Part shown: in pieces, positions 42,062 through 50,535 of the stretch
Layout: each line of letters begins with the position of its first letter
Numbering within the stretch: position 1 is the stretch's first letter
Source of the DNA: Streptomyces wuyuanensis
GTDB taxonomy: Bacteria > Actinomycetota > Actinomycetes > Streptomycetales > Streptomycetaceae
NCBI RefSeq assembly: GCF_900103455.1
Contig: NZ_FNHI01000022.1
Location: forward strand, 95,147-159,146
DNA length: 64,000 nt
Direction: 5' to 3'
Notes under the pieces: generated by a model
What the model was told of the DNA's origin: nothing
What the model saw: only the letters and a program-made list of their open reading frames with translations
Database searches by the model: none
Translations under genes and position numbers: made by a program

Positions 42062-42964
42062 ATGGCTGCAGTAGAACCGAGCCCGTCGTTGTTCGCCGGG
42101 CCACTGGGAGCGGTCGAGAGCAACCCGACCGCCCTGAAGGTGATCCTGGGTGGCAAGTTGCGCGAACTGCGCGCGGCCGCCGGGCTCGACCCCTCCGCCG
42201 TCGACGTCCGCCTCGGCTTCTCCCGTTCCAAGACCAGCCGCATCGAGCTGGGCCGGCACGGCTGCAAGCCTGCCGACGCCGTCGCCCTGCTCGAGCTCTA
42301 CGGGGTGAGCGGGGAGGAGAGCGTCGCGGAGTTCCTGCGGCTCGTGGAGCAGTCGCGCCGGAGTGACTGGTGGCGCAGCTTCAGCGACGTGCTGTCGGAC
42401 TTCTTCGCCCCGCTGGTCGCCCTGGAGGGCGCGGCGGCGACGATCCGCACGTACGAACCCTTCTACGTACCCGGTCTGCTCCAGACCTCCGCGTACGCCC
42501 GCGCGGTGATCGAGTCCGGGCCCGCCCGGCTCTACGCCCACGACGTGCACCGCAGGGTCGAGCTGCGCCGGGAGCGGCAGCGCCAGCTCGACCAGCCCGA
42601 CGCGCCCCGGCTGTGGGCGGTCATCGACGAGTCCGTGCTGATGCGCACGGTCGGCGGGCCGAAGGTGATGCGCGAACAGCTCGAGCATCTGACGGCGATG
42701 ATGCAGGAGCCCCGGATCACGCTGCAGATCGCCCCTCTGGACGTGACGGCCTCGGTCGGCGTCGGCACGGGAGTGACCTATCTGCGCTTCGCGCTGAACG
42801 ATCTGAAGGACGCCGTCTACATCGAGCACCTGACCGACAGCACCTTCAGCCAGAAGCCCCAGGTCGTCGAGCAGTACCGGGACATGCTGGACCGGCTCGG
42901 CGCCTGCGCGCTCACCCCGAAGAACTCCCTGGCCCTCATCGAGGAGCGGCTGTCCCGTCTCTAG
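42062..42964 (+). CDS. XRE-family regulator with DUF5753 (WhiJ-like)
   Basis: This 300-aa protein has its ATG at 42062 behind CAGGAG. The N-terminal helix-turn-helix (residues about 25-90: LGGKLRELRAAAGLDPSAVDVRLGFSRSKTSRIELGR) is followed by a DUF5753 domain (FFAPLVALEGAAATIRTYEPFYVPGLLQTSAYARAVI to the end). This is the WhiJ/BldB-associated regulator type. With the DUF397 and ATPase genes it forms one locus. A TAGTGT box about 35 bp upstream may be its own promoter. A bidirectional terminator follows. Confidence 0.9.
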   Translation: MAAVEPSPSLFAGPLGAVESNPTALKVILGGKLRELRAAAGLDPSAVDVRLGFSRSKTSRIELGRHGCKPADAVALLELYGVSGEESVAEFLRLVEQSRRSDWWRSFSDVLSDFFAPLVALEGAAATIRTYEPFYVPGLLQTSAYARAVIESGPARLYAHDVHRRVELRRERQRQLDQPDAPRLWAVIDESVLMRTVGGPKVMREQLEHLTAMMQEPRITLQIAPLDVTASVGVGTGVTYLRFALNDLKDAVYIEHLTDSTFSQKPQVVEQYRDMLDRLGACALTPKNSLALIEERLSRL

Positions 42965-42997
42965 TGCCCGACGCCGCACTGGCGGCGTGACACGCGG

Positions 42998-43027
42998 GCG
43001 GCCCCGGACTCTCACGCCCGGGGCCGC
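42998..43027. terminator. Bidirectional terminator
   Basis: GCGGCCCCGG (42998-43007) pairs with CCGGGGCCGC (43018-43027), stem 10 bp and loop 10 nt, between the convergent XRE and methyltransferase genes. Confidence 0.75.
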
Positions 43028-43044
43028 GCGCGTGCACAGGGGTG

Positions 43045-43872
43045 TCAGACCAGCCGGGCGACGCCGCCCCACTCGATCCACTCGTCGGTCTGCTGCACCG
43101 GTGCGAGTTCGGTGTCCGGCCGCCAGGTGGAGACCTCCACCAGACCCGGTTCCAGGATCTGGAGCCCGTTGAAGTACTCCGTCACCTCGTGCTCCTCACG
43201 GACCCGGCCCCAGTGCCCGCCGGTGGCCTCGGCCATGAAGTCCGTGACGAACTTGCGGATCTCGGGACGGTCGCTGACCAGCTGGCAGACCACCAGGAAG
43301 CTGCCCGGCACCAGGCGTTCGGCGACCCGGCGGACCAGAGCGGCCGGATCGTCCTCGTCCGGGATGCAGTGCATCACCGAAACGAACAGCGCGGCGACCG
43401 GCTTGCCGAAGTCGATCAGCCGGGTGGTCTCCTCATGGCCGAAGATGCCGTCGGTGTCCCGCATGTCCGCCTGGATCACCGCGGTGCGGTCGTTCTCCTC
43501 CAGCAGCGCACGGCCGTGCGCGAGCACGATGGGGTCGTTGTCGACGTACACCACCCGTGACTCGGGGTCGACGCGCTGGGCGACCTGGTGGACGTTGTTC
43601 TGCGTCGGCAGGCCGGAGCCGTGGTCGACGAACTGCCGTATGCCGTAGTCCTCGGCGAGCGTGCGGACGACGCGCTGCAGGAAGCGGCGGTTGTTGACGG
43701 CGAGCACCTTGGTACTGGGCACCTGCTTCAGCAGCTGCTCACAGGCGTCGCGGTCGGACTGGTAGTTGTCGTCGCCCCCCAGAAAGAAGTCGTACATACG
43801 CGCCACGCTGGGCACCTTGGTGTCGATGGCGTCCGGGCTCCACGACTCGCTCTGCATCCAGTCCTCAATCAC
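43045..43872 (-). CDS. DUF574-type SAM-dependent methyltransferase
   Basis: This 275-aa protein belongs to the PF04672 family, expanded in Streptomyces. Characteristic parts are KVPSVARMYDFFLGGDDNYQSDR, QFVDHGSGLPTQNNVHQVAQ (the SAM-binding strand), VVYVDNDPIVLAHGRALL, VIQADMRD and ALFVSVMHCIPDEDDP. The substrate is unknown; members often lie beside DUF397/XRE loci as here. The ATG at 43872 has no strong ribosome site. Confidence 0.88.
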   Translation of the reverse strand: MIEDWMQSESWSPDAIDTKVPSVARMYDFFLGGDDNYQSDRDACEQLLKQVPSTKVLAVNNRRFLQRVVRTLAEDYGIRQFVDHGSGLPTQNNVHQVAQRVDPESRVVYVDNDPIVLAHGRALLEENDRTAVIQADMRDTDGIFGHEETTRLIDFGKPVAALFVSVMHCIPDEDDPAALVRRVAERLVPGSFLVVCQLVSDRPEIRKFVTDFMAEATGGHWGRVREEHEVTEYFNGLQILEPGLVEVSTWRPDTELAPVQQTDEWIEWGGVARLV

Positions 43873-44058
43873 GTCAATGGGAAATCGGGTCGGGTAGGAC
43901 GCACATGCTAGGGAGCGCCGGGGAGTGGGTACAGATCGTGGGAACAGCCCGGGTCCCCAAGGGCCGTCTTTCGGCCAATCGCCGTGCGCTCCCCCCCCTG
44001 CCGCGCCTCCCCCGGCACCCGCCGTGCCCCATCCGGCGCTTCCGCCCGCGGAAACACA

Positions 44059-44087
44059 GGAGCCCCCGGAGGTGAACCGGGGGCTCC
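44059..44087 (-). terminator. Terminator of the glycerate kinase gene
   Basis: Perfect 11-bp stem (GGAGCCCCCGG, 44059-44069; arm 44077-44087) with a 7-nt loop, 25 bp beyond the stop codon. Confidence 0.75.
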
Positions 44088-44112
44088 GAGGGGCCCGGGG
44101 CGCCGGACCGGG

Positions 44113-45246
44113 TCAGGAGAGGAAGTCCCTCGCGACCGACTCCGCGGCCCGCTCCAGCAGCGGGCCCGCCTGCGCCATGCAGGCCGCCGGGTCGGGCTCC
44201 AGCTCCAGCAGCGCGTAGGCGCGGCGGATGCCCGCGCCGGCGAGCGCGTCGCGGCCGAGCGCGAGCCGGCCGCAGACCGCGACGACGTCGACGCCCTTCG
44301 CGCGGGCGGCCGCGGCGACACCGGCCGGGGCCTTGCCGTGGAGGGTCTGCTCGTCGAGTGAGCCCTCGCCGGTGACGACCAGGGTCGCCCGGGACAGGGC
44401 GTCGTCGAAGCCGAGGATGTCGAGCATGACCTCGATGCCCGGCCGGAAGCCCGCGCCGAGGGCGACCAGGGCGCCGTAGCCGATGCCGCCCGCCGCGCCG
44501 GCGCCGGGCAGTTCGGCCTGCTCGGGGCCGAGGACCGACGCGTAGTGGGCGAGTGCCGCGTCCAGGGCGGCCACGTCCTCGGGCGAGGCGCCCTTCTGCG
44601 GTCCGAAGACGGCGGGCGCGCCCTTCGGCCCGGTCAGCGGGTTGTCGACGTCGCTGGCGAGAACCAGCTCGACGCCCTCGAAGCGGGCGTCCAGCCCGGA
44701 CAGGTCCGCTGTGGCCACGTCGATCAGCGCGCCGCCGCCGGGGCCGACGGGCTCGCCGTCCGCGTCCAGGAAACGTGCGCCGAGGGCCGCGAGCATCCCC
44801 GCGCCGCCGTCCGTGGTGGCGCTGCCGCCGACACCGAAGACGATCGTCCGCGCGCCCGCGTCGAGGGCGGCCCGCAGCAGCTCGCCGGAGCCGTACGTGG
44901 TCGCCGAGAGCGGCGCGAAGACGCCGTCGGGCAGGTGCTGGAGGCCGGATGCCTCGGCCATCTCGACCACCGCGGTGGTGCCGCGCAGCGCGTACGCCGC
45001 CGTCACGGGCTCACCGAGCGGGCCGGTCACCTCGGCCTGACGGCGCTCGAACCCTGCGGCGACGGCCGCGGCGACGGTGCCGTCCCCGCCGTCGGCGACC
45101 GGCAGGGTCTCCACCGCGAGCCCCGGGACGACCCGCCGCAACCCCGCGGTCACCCGCTCCGCGACCTGCACGGCCGTGAGCGAGCCCTTGAACTTGTCCG
45201 CCGCCACGAGCACGCGTGGGGCAGTAACTGCTCCGTCCGCCACCAT
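44113..45246 (-). CDS. Glycerate kinase
   Basis: This 377-aa kinase phosphorylates glycerate, making 2- or 3-phosphoglycerate (GlxK/GarK family). LVAADKFKGSLTAVQVAERV, LPVADGGDGTVAA, VFGVGGSATTDGGAGML, VLASDVDNPLTGPKGA, FGPQKGAS and VTGEGSLDEQTLHGKAP are diagnostic. The ATG at 45246 follows AAGGGA; the frame extends far upstream but without similarity. It may link glyoxylate released by the ethylmalonyl-CoA pathway to central metabolism, though it is not in the same operon. It stands alone. Confidence 0.93.
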   Translation of the reverse strand: MVADGAVTAPRVLVAADKFKGSLTAVQVAERVTAGLRRVVPGLAVETLPVADGGDGTVAAAVAAGFERRQAEVTGPLGEPVTAAYALRGTTAVVEMAEASGLQHLPDGVFAPLSATTYGSGELLRAALDAGARTIVFGVGGSATTDGGAGMLAALGARFLDADGEPVGPGGGALIDVATADLSGLDARFEGVELVLASDVDNPLTGPKGAPAVFGPQKGASPEDVAALDAALAHYASVLGPEQAELPGAGAAGGIGYGALVALGAGFRPGIEVMLDILGFDDALSRATLVVTGEGSLDEQTLHGKAPAGVAAAARAKGVDVVAVCGRLALGRDALAGAGIRRAYALLELEPDPAACMAQAGPLLERAAESVARDFLS

Positions 45247-45411
45247 CAATCCCTTGCTTTCGAACAGGCAGTCGCGCCGACCCGACCCTATCCGCAGCAG
45301 CCCCGTTTTTAAAGCGGACGGAAACTGGCCTATACGGCCCCCGGCCTGCGGCGCAGTGGAGCAACCGCGGGAATCCCGGAAACCGGGGAGGCCCGGGAAG
45401 GAGGGCAGGGC

Positions 45412-45824
45412 GTGCGGCGAGGACTCACCACCGTCGGCTTCCGGGCGGCCGATCTCGGCGCGGCGCGGGAGTGGTACACGGAGCTGCTGGGCACTCTCCC
45501 GTTCTTCGAGCGGCCCGGCTACGTCGAGTTCCGGCTCGGCGACCGCCGGCACGAGCTCGGGATCACCGACAGCCGCTTTGCCCCGCGCTACCACGCCCCG
45601 GGGCGGGCGGCGCGATCGTCCACCGGCACGTCGACGATCTGGAGGGGACGCTGGACAGCTCCCACAGGCTGCTGTCGCCGGGCGCCGGGGCGCACCAGGC
45701 ACCCACGGAGCACGGCGCGGGCTTCGTCACGGCGTCGGTCGTGGACCCGTTCGGGAACGTGCTCGGGATCATGTACAACCGGCACTACCCCGGCGTGCTG
45801 CGGACGGGCCTCCCCGGTTCCTGA
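45412..45824 (+). pseudogene. VOC-family (glyoxalase-like) gene with a frameshift
   Basis: The GTG at 45412 sits well behind GGAAGGAGG and encodes LTTVGFRAADLGAAREWYTELLGTLPFF, a normal VOC start. Near 45600-45608 (in a run of G and C) the frame must change by one base to continue AIVHRHVDDLEGTLDSSHRL and FVTASVVDPFGNVLGIMYN, the conserved second half. In a single frame the protein would be about 62 good residues. A one-base loss in the GGGGCGGGCGGCG tract, or a sequencing error there, explains this. Function of the intact family member is unknown. Confidence 0.75.
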
Positions 45825-45848
45825 GCCCCGGCGGGGTACACCCGAGTC

Positions 45849-46925
45849 ATGACGCCTCCAGGCACGTCCCAGGGACCGACGACCGCCGACCGGATCCTCG
45901 GCGGCTGGCTGGGCCGGATCGCGGGCAACATGCTCGGCAAACCCGTCGAGCGCGGCGACTACTGGACGCGCGACCGGATCGACCGCTATCTGCGGGCCAC
46001 CGGCGCGCTGCCGCTCACGGACTACCTCCCCGAGCCGCCTCCCGGCCGGGCCGCGGACTTCGAGCTGCGGCCCGAGTGGCGCGAGTGCGTGCGCGGCCGG
46101 ATCCACGGCAGCTGCCGCGACGACGACGTGGACTACGCGATCCTCGGTCTGCACCTGCTGGAGACCCACGGCTTCGCGTTCACCACCGAGCAGGTCGGCG
46201 AACTGTGGCTGCTGCGGCTGCCGTTCCTGCAGACCTTCACGGCCGAGCGGGCCGCGTACCGCAATCTCACCGCCGGGCTGAAGCCGCCGCTGACGGCCAC
46301 GTACGACAACCCGTACCAGGAGTGGATCGGTGCGCTGATCCGCGCCGACGTCTTCGGCTGGACGAACCCGGGCGACCCGCAGCGTGCCGCGTCGCTCGCC
46401 CGCCGGGACGCGGTGCTGTCGCACACGGGCAACGGGGTGTACGGGGCGATGTGGGCGGCCGCGCTGATCGCCGCCGCGTTCACGGCCGCCGACGCGCGGG
46501 AGGCGATCGAGGCGGGCCTCGCCGTGATTCCGGCGAGCAGCAGGTTCGCCCGGACCGTCCGCCGGGCGACGGCGCTGTACGACGCGGGCGTGTCCTGGTC
46601 CTCCGCGCTGGAGGAACTCGACAGGGAGACTGGACGCCTCGGCTGGATCCACGCCGTCCCGAACGCCGGTGTCATCACGGCCGGACTGCTGTACGGCGAG
46701 GGGGACTTCACCTCCACCATCGCGCTGACCGTGCGCGGCGGGCTCGACACCGACTCCAACGGGGCGACGGCGGGCTCGGTGGCCGGTGTGCTGTGCGGTG
46801 CCGCCGGCATTCCGCCGCAGTGGACCCGGCCGCTGGAGAACCGCGTGCGCAGTGCCGTGTTCGGTTTCGACGGCACTCGAATCGGTGAACTCGCCGAGCG
46901 GACCGCTCGTTTGGCCTCAGCCTGA
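45849..46925 (+). CDS. ADP-ribosylglycohydrolase-family protein
   Basis: This 358-aa protein starts MTPPGTSQGPTTADRILGGWLGRIAGNMLGKPVE, the opening of the DraG/ARH fold. Metal-binding acidic residues lie in GSCRDDDVDYAILGL and GGLDTDSNGATAGSVAGVLCG, the two magnesium sites of the family. Members remove ADP-ribose from proteins or hydrolyse related compounds; the actual substrate cannot be told. It is 46 bp upstream of the Trypco1 gene and on the same strand, so it may be co-transcribed with the conflict operon, or be independent. Confidence 0.85.
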   Translation: MTPPGTSQGPTTADRILGGWLGRIAGNMLGKPVERGDYWTRDRIDRYLRATGALPLTDYLPEPPPGRAADFELRPEWRECVRGRIHGSCRDDDVDYAILGLHLLETHGFAFTTEQVGELWLLRLPFLQTFTAERAAYRNLTAGLKPPLTATYDNPYQEWIGALIRADVFGWTNPGDPQRAASLARRDAVLSHTGNGVYGAMWAAALIAAAFTAADAREAIEAGLAVIPASSRFARTVRRATALYDAGVSWSSALEELDRETGRLGWIHAVPNAGVITAGLLYGEGDFTSTIALTVRGGLDTDSNGATAGSVAGVLCGAAGIPPQWTRPLENRVRSAVFGFDGTRIGELAERTARLASA

Positions 46926-46971
46926 CCGGAAAATACCTCCCGGCGCGGCCCCCGACCGGGAGAATGGCCGG

Positions 46972-47367
46972 GTGCCCGAGTACATGGATGTTGCACTGAC
47001 TGACGGTTCGCAGGTGCGGATGGAGCTGTCCGGGGCCGGTGAGGCACTGGCCGTGCCGCCCGGGCCCGCGGACGCCGGTGATCTCCCGGAGGGATTCGGA
47101 ACCGTGGTGCCCGTGGCACGCGGCGGCGGGGAGGGACGGGCCGCCGCCCGTGCGACCGAGGCGCTGCGGACGGCGCTCAGCCCGATGGGGCCACTGCTGG
47201 ACGAGATCCACTCCGCGGTGGCGGGGGCCGGCAACCCCCCGTCCGAGATCACGGTCGCGTTCGGGGTGGAAATCGGCCAGGACCTCAAGCTGGGCATCGT
47301 CGGGGCGAACGGCAAGGCCACCATGACGGTGTCGGCCACCTGGCAGCCCGGGGAGCGGCAGCACTGA
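46972..47367 (+). CDS. CU044_2847-family (Trypco1, trypsin-co-occurring) protein
   Basis: This 131-aa protein has its GTG at 46972 behind GGGAG. YMDVALTDGSQVRMEL forms an N-terminal beta hairpin, RAAARATEALRTALSPMGPLLDEIHSAV a central helix, and PSEITVAFGVEIGQDLKLGIVGANGKATMTVSATWQPG the terminal sheet with the EVxFGV motif. Proteins of this group are found next to trypsin-like serine proteases in predicted conflict systems, hence the domain name. Here the next gene, 3 bp on, encodes a trypsin-VMAP protein. It is likely a protease substrate, inhibitor or sensor; this is not tested. Confidence 0.85.
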   Translation: MPEYMDVALTDGSQVRMELSGAGEALAVPPGPADAGDLPEGFGTVVPVARGGGEGRAAARATEALRTALSPMGPLLDEIHSAVAGAGNPPSEITVAFGVEIGQDLKLGIVGANGKATMTVSATWQPGERQH

Positions 47368-47370
47368 TCC

Positions 47371-49548
47371 ATGGGCTGGTTCACACGGCCGACCGCCCCG
47401 GCCACCCGCCTCTCGGTGCTGTACGCCGACGGGCGCGCGGCCGCGGGCGGAGCGGCACTGCTGTCCCCGCGCCGGGTGCTGACCTGCGCCCATGTGGTGA
47501 ACGACGCGCTCGGACGGGGCCCTTACGAGACCGGAACGCCGGAGACGGCCGAACTGACCGTGGCCCTGCACGGATCGGGCCACGGCGGGCCCGGCCCCCA
47601 GCACCGGGCGGCCAGGATCTCGGTGTGGGTGCCGCCCCGGCCCGCCGCGTCCACGGCGGTGTGGCGGGGAGACCTCGCGGTACTCGAACTGACCGAGCCC
47701 GCCCCGCCGGGGCCGCGCCCGGTGGTCTGGCGTGACATGGCCGAGGGCCAGGCGCTGAGGGCCTGGCACGGCGGCGGGGCCGCGATCGCCTTCGCGGACA
47801 CCACGGTCAAGTTCCAGGAGGACGCCGTCGGCTATCTGGACGGCGAGCTCTCCGGCGGCGCGATCGGCCCCGGGTTCAGCGGCGGCCCGCTGTGGTCGCT
47901 GTCCGACGAAACCGTGGTCGGACTGGTCGTCGCGCACGTGCTCCCGGAAGGCGGGCGGCCTCTGGGGGCCCAGGACACGGTGCGCCGCAGCTGGGCGGTG
48001 CCGTGGCGGACCGTGCAGGAGGAGCTGCGGCGGGCGGGCGCTGCGGAGGTGCTCGCGGACTGCGCGGTACACGGTCCGGCAGGCCGGGACGACCCCGCAC
48101 TGGGCGCACTGGCCGCCGAACTGTGGCGGCTGCTGGGCGATCCCGTGCGCCGGGCCCAGCACGCCCGGGCGCTCGCCGCGGCGCTGGGGTACGAGCCACC
48201 GGCCGGGGACTCCGCCCCGTCGGTGGAGGAGCTGGCCGCGGTACTGGCGGCCGAGGAACGGGCGCTGGCGACGCTCAGCGAGTCGCTCGCGGCCGCGGCC
48301 GCGCCGGGGACGGGCCGCGACAGCCTGGACCGGCTGCTGATCGCCGGCCAGCTGGCCGGGGCGCGGCTGCTGTCGGTCGACGAACACCGGGCCCTCGTCG
48401 CCGAGTTGGCGAGTGTGGTGGCGGCCGACGCGACGCTGCTGCCGCGCGCGGCACGGGAGGCCCTGCGCTACACACCGCTGCCCGCGGCGCTGGACGCGCC
48501 CCGTCTGTCACCGGACGGCATCGGCCCGGTCGTGGCCGAACTGGAGGCCTACCGCGACGGCGGCCCGCTCCCGGACGGCACCGCGCCGGTCCCCGCCCTG
48601 CTCAAACTGGTCGAGTACGCGGCCGCGTGCGCGTCCCCCGGCAGCGCCCGGTCGCTGACCGAGTGGTCGGACCGCGTCGCCGGGCGTCTCGGCGTGCACC
48701 GGGCGGCGCTCTCGCAGCGCCGGGGCGACGCCGCTGCCTGGGCCGCGCACCGCCCCTCCCCCGTCGTCCGGCTGGTGGCGGAACTCAGTGGCGCGCCGGC
48801 CGACGACGAGGGACGGTTCCGGTGCGAGGTGTGGGAGGTGCGCGGGGACGGCACGGCCGCCCGGCTCGTTCCGGCGGACCGGCCCCGGAGCCCGGCGGAG
48901 ATCGGCCGGCTGATCCGCGAGGCCGCGGAGCGCGCGGCGGACGGCGGTGGGCCGCTCGTGGAGCAGATCGACGTCGTCGTCGGCCGGGACGGACTCGAAC
49001 TCGACGTGGACGAGTGGGACGCGGGCAGCCCGTTCGAGTTCCTGGCGGGGGTGCCGCTGGGCGTGACGTACCGCGTCGCCATGCGCTGCCCCGAGGTGAG
49101 CGCCCGCGCACCGCGCCGCGAGGCCGAACTGCGGCGGCGCTGGGAGAGCGGGCACGCCGGCCCGCTGGTGGTGGACGAGCGGACCGCCTCCCCCGAGCGG
49201 GTGTACGCGCTGCTGGCGAGCACGCACCGGGACACCGCGCAGGTCGTGGTGCACGGCCCCCGGGGGGACCGCGAGCGGCTGGTGCAGCTGTGCCTGGCCG
49301 TCGGGGTACCCGTGGTGCTCTGGGACCGGCGGGCGGAGGGGCACGAGCACGCGCACCGGCTGGACGCGGTCGCGCCCGCCGGTCCGCTGCACCAGCTCCC
49401 CGAACGCGTACGGCACTTCCGTGCGGAGCGCTACGGCACCCCCGACCCCGGCGGCGCACGACCGTCGCTGGTGTGGGAGGACACCGAACTCCCGCTGCCC
49501 GGCGGGCTGGAACTGCTCGATCCCGCGGAAGGAGCGGACATCCGATGA
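47371..49548 (+). CDS. Trypsin-like serine protease fused to VMAP domains
   Basis: This 725-aa protein has an N-terminal trypsin-like domain (residues about 1-215) with an apparently complete triad: His in VLTCAHVVND (about 41), Asp in WRGDLAVLEL (about 100) and Ser in GPGFSGGPLWS (about 169). No signal peptide is present, so it acts inside the cell. A helical linker follows (about 230-330). The rest is a VMAP (vWA-MoxR-associated protein) region, ending in the VMAP-C fold: VEQIDVVVGRDGLELDVDEW, YRVAMRCPEV, VYALLASTHRDTAQVVVHG and HQLPERVRHFRAERYG. In ternary conflict systems VMAP links an effector (here the protease) to the MoxR ATPase and vWA protein. It overlaps the next gene by ATGA. Confidence 0.82.
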   Translation: MGWFTRPTAPATRLSVLYADGRAAAGGAALLSPRRVLTCAHVVNDALGRGPYETGTPETAELTVALHGSGHGGPGPQHRAARISVWVPPRPAASTAVWRGDLAVLELTEPAPPGPRPVVWRDMAEGQALRAWHGGGAAIAFADTTVKFQEDAVGYLDGELSGGAIGPGFSGGPLWSLSDETVVGLVVAHVLPEGGRPLGAQDTVRRSWAVPWRTVQEELRRAGAAEVLADCAVHGPAGRDDPALGALAAELWRLLGDPVRRAQHARALAAALGYEPPAGDSAPSVEELAAVLAAEERALATLSESLAAAAAPGTGRDSLDRLLIAGQLAGARLLSVDEHRALVAELASVVAADATLLPRAAREALRYTPLPAALDAPRLSPDGIGPVVAELEAYRDGGPLPDGTAPVPALLKLVEYAAACASPGSARSLTEWSDRVAGRLGVHRAALSQRRGDAAAWAAHRPSPVVRLVAELSGAPADDEGRFRCEVWEVRGDGTAARLVPADRPRSPAEIGRLIREAAERAADGGGPLVEQIDVVVGRDGLELDVDEWDAGSPFEFLAGVPLGVTYRVAMRCPEVSARAPRREAELRRRWESGHAGPLVVDERTASPERVYALLASTHRDTAQVVVHGPRGDRERLVQLCLAVGVPVVLWDRRAEGHEHAHRLDAVAPAGPLHQLPERVRHFRAERYGTPDPGGARPSLVWEDTELPLPGGLELLDPAEGADIR

Positions 49549-50531
49549 CAGGGCGTCAGGGCGAGGAGACGAACGGCTGGCGGCTGTTCCGGGGCGACGG
49601 ACGGGCCCGGGAGGTGACGTTCCCCGAGCCCCCGCCGTGGCGGCGCTTCGACGGCGCGGCCGGGGCCGCACGGGGCACGGGCGCGCCGCGGCCGCTGCCG
49701 TATCTGATCGGCGACGCCGAGGCCGACGTGGTCAACGCCGCGCTGCATCTGCGCCGACCGCTCCTGGTGACGGGCCGCCCCGGGACCGGCAAGTCGTCGC
49801 TCGCGTACGCCGTCGCCCATGAGCTGAAGCTCGGCCGGGTGCTGAGCTGGCACGTCAACAGCCGGGCCACGCTCCAGGACGCGCTCTACCGCTACGACGC
49901 GATCGGCCGGCTGCGCGAGACCGGTCTCCGCCGCGACCGGGGGGAGGAGGCCGGTGAGCCGGACATCGGCTCCTATGTGCGCCTCGGTCCGCTGGGCACG
50001 GCGCTCGTCCCCGCCTCCCGGCCGCGCGTGCTGCTCGTCGACGAGCTCGACAAGGGCGACGTGGACCTGCCCAACGATCTGCTCGGCGTCTTCGAGGAGG
50101 GCGAGTTCGAGATCCCGGAGCTCGCGCGGCTCCCCGAGGAGCAGGCCGCCGTCGACGTGCTGACCGCCGACCCCCGGGCGCGGACCCGGGTGGTGCGCGG
50201 CCGGGTGCGCTGCTCCGAGTTCCCCGTCGTCGTCATCACCAGCAACGGCGAACGGGACTTCCCACCCGCGTTCCTGCGCCGCTGCATCCGGCTCGACCTG
50301 CCCGAGCCCGACGAGGAGCGGCTGTTGGAGATCGTCCGGGCCCATCTGGGCGGCGGTGCCGCGCCGGACGGCGCGGACGAGCTGCTGCACGCGTTCCTGG
50401 CCCGGCGCGGACGCGGGGAGCTGGCCACCGACCAGCTGCTGAACGCCGTGTTCCTGCGCAGGGGCGGGGTCGACCTCGACGCCGACGGGCTGCTGGACGC
50501 CGTGCTGCACCGGCTCGGCGGGACGGTGTAG
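49545..50531 (+). CDS. MoxR-type AAA+ ATPase of the VMAP system
   Basis: This 328-aa ATPase starts at the ATG overlapping the VMAP stop. Walker A is VTGRPGTGKSSLAYAVA, Walker B VLLVDELDKGD, sensor 1 VVITSNGERDFP, and the arginine finger region FLRRCIRLDLPEP. A DLPNDLLGVFEEGEFEIPE block follows Walker B as in MoxR relatives of this class. A coupled vWA partner is encoded immediately downstream. It presumably remodels the VMAP-vWA complex on a trigger, releasing protease activity; this is based on predictions for the family. Confidence 0.9.
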   Translation: MTGRQGEETNGWRLFRGDGRAREVTFPEPPPWRRFDGAAGAARGTGAPRPLPYLIGDAEADVVNAALHLRRPLLVTGRPGTGKSSLAYAVAHELKLGRVLSWHVNSRATLQDALYRYDAIGRLRETGLRRDRGEEAGEPDIGSYVRLGPLGTALVPASRPRVLLVDELDKGDVDLPNDLLGVFEEGEFEIPELARLPEEQAAVDVLTADPRARTRVVRGRVRCSEFPVVVITSNGERDFPPAFLRRCIRLDLPEPDEERLLEIVRAHLGGGAAPDGADELLHAFLARRGRGELATDQLLNAVFLRRGGVDLDADGLLDAVLHRLGGTV

Positions 50532-50535
50532 CCGG

